A stretch of DNA of 6,952 nt from an uncultured Oscillospiraceae bacterium (GTDB taxonomy: Bacteria; Bacillota; Clostridia; Oscillospirales; Oscillospiraceae): assembly GCA_944385065.1 (NCBI GenBank), contig CALWVX010000094.1, forward strand, positions 1-6,952, in the 5' to 3' direction. A program made the translations under genes and the position numbers. Positions 4,781 through 6,952 of the stretch are shown here, piece after piece. The notes beneath the pieces were generated by a model, which was not told the DNA's origin, searched no databases, and saw only the letters and a program-made list of their open reading frames with translations. Position 1 is the stretch's first letter; each line of letters opens with the position of its first letter.

Positions 4781-5413
4781 ATGAAACGAATATGGGCCAT
4801 TGCCTGCGCCGGCGCTCTGCTGCTGGCTCTGGCCGCCTGCGCCGGCGGGTCGGCCGGGAGCGGCGGGACCCCGGCGGGGAGCGCGGGCGGCGGATCGTCC
4901 CAGGGGACGGAGGGCAGCTCCGCCGGCGGACAGACCGGCGGGAGCCAGGACTCCTCCGCCCAGCAGGGCGAGAGCCGGACCGCCGTTTTGTACATCGGCA
5001 CGGAGGGGCAATTTCAGGAGTATCCCCTGGAGCTGGAGGGGGAGGTCCGCCCGGAGGACCTGGTGGCCGGGATTGCCCGGCTGACCGGGTGGAACCTGGA
5101 TCTGGCCGATGAGATCACCGACGGGAAGGGGGGCATGACCGTCTCCTTTGCCCAGACCAGCGCCCTGTTCGCGGGGCCGCCGGAGGAGCAGAAGGAGGAG
5201 TTCCGGGTCTACGACGGCTATCAGCTGTGTCAGACCATTCTGGACAGCGTCCGGGAGACGCTGCAGCGCTGGGCCGTGGACCCGGAGCTGGGAGACCCCG
5301 GCGCGGTGGACATCTACTTCTGCGGCCCGGACGGCGGCGATCTGGTGCTGGAGGACCTGGGGGTGACCATCCCCTCCACCGAACCCTACCGGAGCTTCCC
5401 GGCGGGAACATGA
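4781..5413 (+). CDS. Lipoprotein, possible GerMN-like domain
   Basis: A 210-residue predicted lipoprotein. The ATG at 4781 follows GGAAAGGAG by 6 nt; the frame stays open to 4697, but only this start gives a signal peptide. Residues 1-20 form a type II signal (MKRIWAI..ALLLALAAC) with lipobox LAAC and lipidated Cys20, placing it on the outer face of the membrane. Residues 21-63 are a flexible Gly/Ser-rich linker. Residues 64-210 are a folded alpha/beta domain: TAVLYIGTEGQFQEYPLEL (67-85), a helix around 90-102, MTVSFAQTSALF (119-130), a helix around 147-164, and VDIYFCGPDGGDLVLEDLG (176-194). This order of strand, helix, strand, helix and C-terminal strand resembles GerMN domains of spore germination and sporulation lipoproteins, but I cannot confirm homology. 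It may equally be an uncharacterised Oscillospiraceae family. A strong terminator follows. Lipoprotein nature is firm; domain assignment is tentative. Confidence 0.85.
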   Translation: MKRIWAIACAGALLLALAACAGGSAGSGGTPAGSAGGGSSQGTEGSSAGGQTGGSQDSSAQQGESRTAVLYIGTEGQFQEYPLELEGEVRPEDLVAGIARLTGWNLDLADEITDGKGGMTVSFAQTSALFAGPPEEQKEEFRVYDGYQLCQTILDSVRETLQRWAVDPELGDPGAVDIYFCGPDGGDLVLEDLGVTIPSTEPYRSFPAGT

Positions 5414-5438
5414 CCCCCGGAAGAGGGACGACCCGCCC

Positions 5439-5469
5439 GCGCCCGGCCCATGGGGCCGGGCGCTTTTTT
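5439..5469 (+). terminator. Intrinsic terminator after lipoprotein gene
   Basis: An 11-bp perfect stem, GCGCCCGGCCC (5439-5449) with GGGCCGGGCGC (5453-5463), an ATG loop, and six T at 5464-5469, starting 26 nt after the stop codon. This closes the transcription unit and separates it from the next gene. Confidence 0.95.
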
Positions 5470-5525
5470 GCGCCGCTCCCGACCAAAAACGGGCCGACGC
5501 GGGGAAAACCGCCCCCTTTCTCCTC

Positions 5526-5554
5526 TTGATAAATGGGAAAATCTGCGATACAAT
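5526..5554 (+). promoter_or_regulatory. Sigma-A promoter for DUF6465-like gene
   Basis: TTGATA (5526-5531) and TACAAT (5549-5554) each match five of six consensus bases, with a 17-bp spacer in an AT-rich patch that stands out from the GC-rich surroundings. Transcription would begin near 5561, leaving a leader of about 56 nt before the ATG at 5617. Confidence 0.88.
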
Positions 5555-5616
5555 AAAAACAAACAGGTTTCTGCCGGATCCTGCGGAGGAAGAAATTCAC
5601 AAGGGAGGAAAGAACA

Positions 5617-5889
5617 ATGGTTAAGGAGCAGAAGGGGAAGACCCCGGAGACCGCCCCGGTGAAAAAGGCCGGGAAGAAAGAGACGGCGCAGAAGGTGGAG
5701 GAGATCTACCTGCAGTACGGCGCCCAGGAGTGGAACGTGGCCGAGCTGAAGGAGCGGGCCGCGGCCGCCTATGTGGCGGAGGGACACCGGGCCTCCGGCA
5801 TCAGAAAGCTGGCCCTCTATGTCAAGCCGGAGGAGGGTAAGGCGTATTTCGTGATCAACGACAAGGCCAAGGGGGACGTGGACCTGTAA
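5617..5889 (+). CDS. DUF6465-like small protein
   Basis: A 90-residue protein of unknown function. The ATG at 5617 is preceded by AAGGGAGG with about 7 nt spacing. Residues 1-27 are a Lys/Ala/Pro/Glu-rich, probably disordered tail (including VKKAGKKETAQK). Residues 28-90 are a compact domain: EEIYLQYGAQEWN (28-40), a helix around 41-54, then LALYVKPEEGKAYFVIND (65-82) and a terminal GDVDL. The pattern IYLQY .. YVKPEEGKAYFVIN .. DL is what I recall of the DUF6465 family in Clostridia; the assignment is from memory. The basic tail hints at nucleic-acid binding, but nothing shows it directly. The gene is monocistronic, with its own sigma-A promoter (5526-5554) and terminator (5910-5955), so its position says little about its role. 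Confidence 0.88.
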   Translation: MVKEQKGKTPETAPVKKAGKKETAQKVEEIYLQYGAQEWNVAELKERAAAAYVAEGHRASGIRKLALYVKPEEGKAYFVINDKAKGDVDL

Positions 5890-5909
5890 GTGTCCTCCGA
5901 ACCGGCGGC

Positions 5910-5955
5910 GCGCCCGGAAGCCGGGGTTGAGACCCGGCGCCGGGCGCCCTTTTTT
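5910..5955 (+). terminator. Intrinsic terminator after DUF6465-like gene
   Basis: A two-part stem: outer GCGCCCGG (5910-5917) with CCGGGCGC (5940-5947), inner GCCGGG (5920-5925) with CCCGGC (5933-5938), joined by a small AA/G internal loop. It is followed by CC and six T at 5950-5955, 20 nt after the stop codon. Confidence 0.92.
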
Positions 5956-5967
5956 GCCCTCCTCCCC

Positions 5968-5996
5968 TTGTATTTTTCCCCGGCCCGTTTTATAAT
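5968..5996 (+). promoter_or_regulatory. Sigma-A promoter for transketolase genes
   Basis: A perfect -10, TATAAT (5991-5996), with TTGTAT (5968-5973) 17 bp upstream matching three of six -35 bases (the TTG). Transcription would begin near 6003, giving a leader of about 57 nt. The partial -35 suggests moderate strength or help from an activator. Confidence 0.8.
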
Positions 5997-6059
5997 GAGA
6001 CCGACTATGCGCCGCCCGTGGGGAGCGGACGGCAATCAGACACAAAGAAGGAGAACGCC

Positions 6060-6905
6060 ATGACAGCCAGCGAGAAGAAAGAGCTGATGAAGGCGGCCTG
6101 CCGGGTGCGGATGGGGATCATCGAGGGGACCCACGCCGCCAAGTCGGGCCACCCCGGCGGAAGCCTGTCCGCCGCCGACCTGTTTGCCTATCTGTACCAC
6201 AGGGAGCTGCGGGTGGACCCCGCCAATCCCGGGTGGGAGGACCGGGACCGGTTCGTCCTGTCCAAGGGACACACCGCCCCGGGGCTGTACGCCGCCCTGG
6301 CCGACCGGGGCTTTTTCCCGGCGGAGGAGCTGAAGACCCTGCGTCACATCGGCAGCAACCTCCAGGGCCACCCCAACATGAACGAGACCCCCGGAGTGGA
6401 CATGTCCACCGGCTCTCTGGGCCAGGGCATCTCCGCCGCCTGCGGCATGGCCCTGTCCGCCAAGTATCTGGAAAAGGACTGCCGGGTGTACGCCCTGCTG
6501 GGGGACGGGGAGATCCAGGAGGGAGAGGTGTGGGAGGCCTTCATGTTCGCCCACCACTACAAGCTGGACAACCTGTGCGCCGTCATTGACAACAACGGCC
6601 TGCAGATCGACGGCAGGATCGCCGACGTGATGAGCCCCTATCCCATCCCGGACAAGCTGCGGGCCTTTGGCTGGGAGACCGTGGAAATCGACGGCCACGA
6701 CTTCGACCAGATGGAGGCCGCCTTCGCCCGGGCCAAAGCCACAAAGGGCGTCCCCTTCGCCATCGTCATGAAGACGGTGAAGGGCAAGGGGGTCAGCTTC
6801 ATGGAGGACCAGGCGGGCTGGCACGGCAAGGCCCCCAATGACCAGGAATATGAGACCGCCATGGCCGAGCTGCGCGCCCGGCTGGCAGAAGTGGAGGCGA
6901 TGTGA
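6060..6905 (+). CDS. Transketolase, N-terminal (thiamine diphosphate-binding) subunit
   Basis: A 281-residue protein equal to the N-terminal domain of transketolase, the thiamine diphosphate enzyme that moves two-carbon ketol units between sugar phosphates in the non-oxidative pentose phosphate pathway. Start ATG at 6060 follows AAGGAG by 6 nt; upstream in-frame codons lack a ribosome binding site. Motifs: AAKSGHPGGSLSAADL (26-41) with active-site His31, RFVLSKGHTAPGLYA (64-78), GHPNMNETPGVDMSTGSLGQG (102-122), and the diphosphate/Mg motif GDGEIQEGEVWEA (148-160) ending in DNNGLQ (177-182). Also present are IDGHD (209-213) and TVKGKGVSFMED (238-249) followed by GWHGKAP (252-258). It stops where the pyrimidine domain would begin in full-length transketolase, and the next ORF supplies that part. 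This split form is normal in many Firmicutes and Archaea, not a frameshift. The cofactor sits at the interface between subunits. Confidence 0.97.
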   Translation: MTASEKKELMKAACRVRMGIIEGTHAAKSGHPGGSLSAADLFAYLYHRELRVDPANPGWEDRDRFVLSKGHTAPGLYAALADRGFFPAEELKTLRHIGSNLQGHPNMNETPGVDMSTGSLGQGISAACGMALSAKYLEKDCRVYALLGDGEIQEGEVWEAFMFAHHYKLDNLCAVIDNNGLQIDGRIADVMSPYPIPDKLRAFGWETVEIDGHDFDQMEAAFARAKATKGVPFAIVMKTVKGKGVSFMEDQAGWHGKAPNDQEYETAMAELRARLAEVEAM

Positions 6906-6906
6906 G

Positions 6907-6952
6907 ATGGCCGACGTGAAAAAGATCGCCACCCGGGACAGCTACGGCGCCG
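6907..6952 (+). CDS. Transketolase, C-terminal subunit (partial, runs off window)
   Basis: The ATG at 6907 opens a frame reading MADVKKIATRDSYGA and continuing past the window edge. This is the usual start of the transketolase C-terminal subunit (pyrimidine-binding and C-terminal domains). It lies one base after the stop of the N-terminal subunit. Its ribosome binding site, GGAGG at 6893-6897, is inside the end of that gene, so the two are probably translationally coupled, giving equal amounts of two subunits that must pair. Only 15 complete codons are visible; identity rests on these and on the context. Confidence 0.85.
   Translation, partial: MADVKKIATRDSYGA

Noticed and set aside
6060..6952. 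Apparent broken transketolase (premature stop)
   Set aside because: The break is at the domain boundary, with a new start, its own ribosome binding site and a one-base gap, as in the normal two-subunit transketolases of many Firmicutes.

Overview
The window is about two-thirds G+C and carries Firmicutes-type expression signals: strong AGGAGG-like ribosome binding sites, 17-bp-spaced sigma-A promoters and intrinsic terminators with six-T tails. It has a spore-type collagen-like protein, a DUF6465-like protein and a transketolase split into two subunits. Together these suggest a high-GC, endospore-forming gut Clostridia (Oscillospiraceae of the Flavonifractor / Lawsonibacter / Oscillibacter kind). 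The genus is inferred from style and cannot be proven here.

Layout. Positions 1-80 hold a palindromic, terminator-like dispersed-repeat candidate. A minus-strand pair follows: glpK (glycerol kinase, 1889-396) and, 18 bp downstream, an unrecognised 87-residue protein (377-114). A short divergent region (1890-2047) carries a good sigma-A promoter for glpK and, facing right, a sigma-K-like late-sporulation promoter candidate. That candidate precedes a 445-residue collagen-like protein (2048-3385) with a Cys-rich head, two Gly-X-Y blocks, an inserted carbohydrate-binding-like domain and a C-terminal beta-rich domain. Positions 3386-3560 contain two very strong hairpins and a 35-bp near-perfect copy of the end of the collagen gene. 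Next come a family-2 glycosyltransferase with a TPR-like tail (TTG start, 3561-4646) and a small lipoprotein (4781-5413) with a possible GerMN-like domain and a textbook terminator. A 90-residue DUF6465-like protein (5617-5889) has its own promoter and terminator. The window ends with transketolase N-terminal subunit (6060-6905) and the first codons of the C-terminal subunit (6907 onward).

How the genes fit together. GlpK makes glycerol-3-phosphate from glycerol and transketolase serves the non-oxidative pentose phosphate pathway; both are housekeeping carbon metabolism. The most interesting block is 1950-4646. A Thr-rich collagen-like protein without a signal peptide, behind a sigma-K-like promoter and followed by a cytosolic glycosyltransferase, looks like a spore-surface glycoprotein and its glycosylating enzyme. 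This is analogous to the BclA/glycosyltransferase pairs of Bacillus anthracis and Clostridioides difficile, but with an unusual Cys-rich head and an internal CBM-like module.
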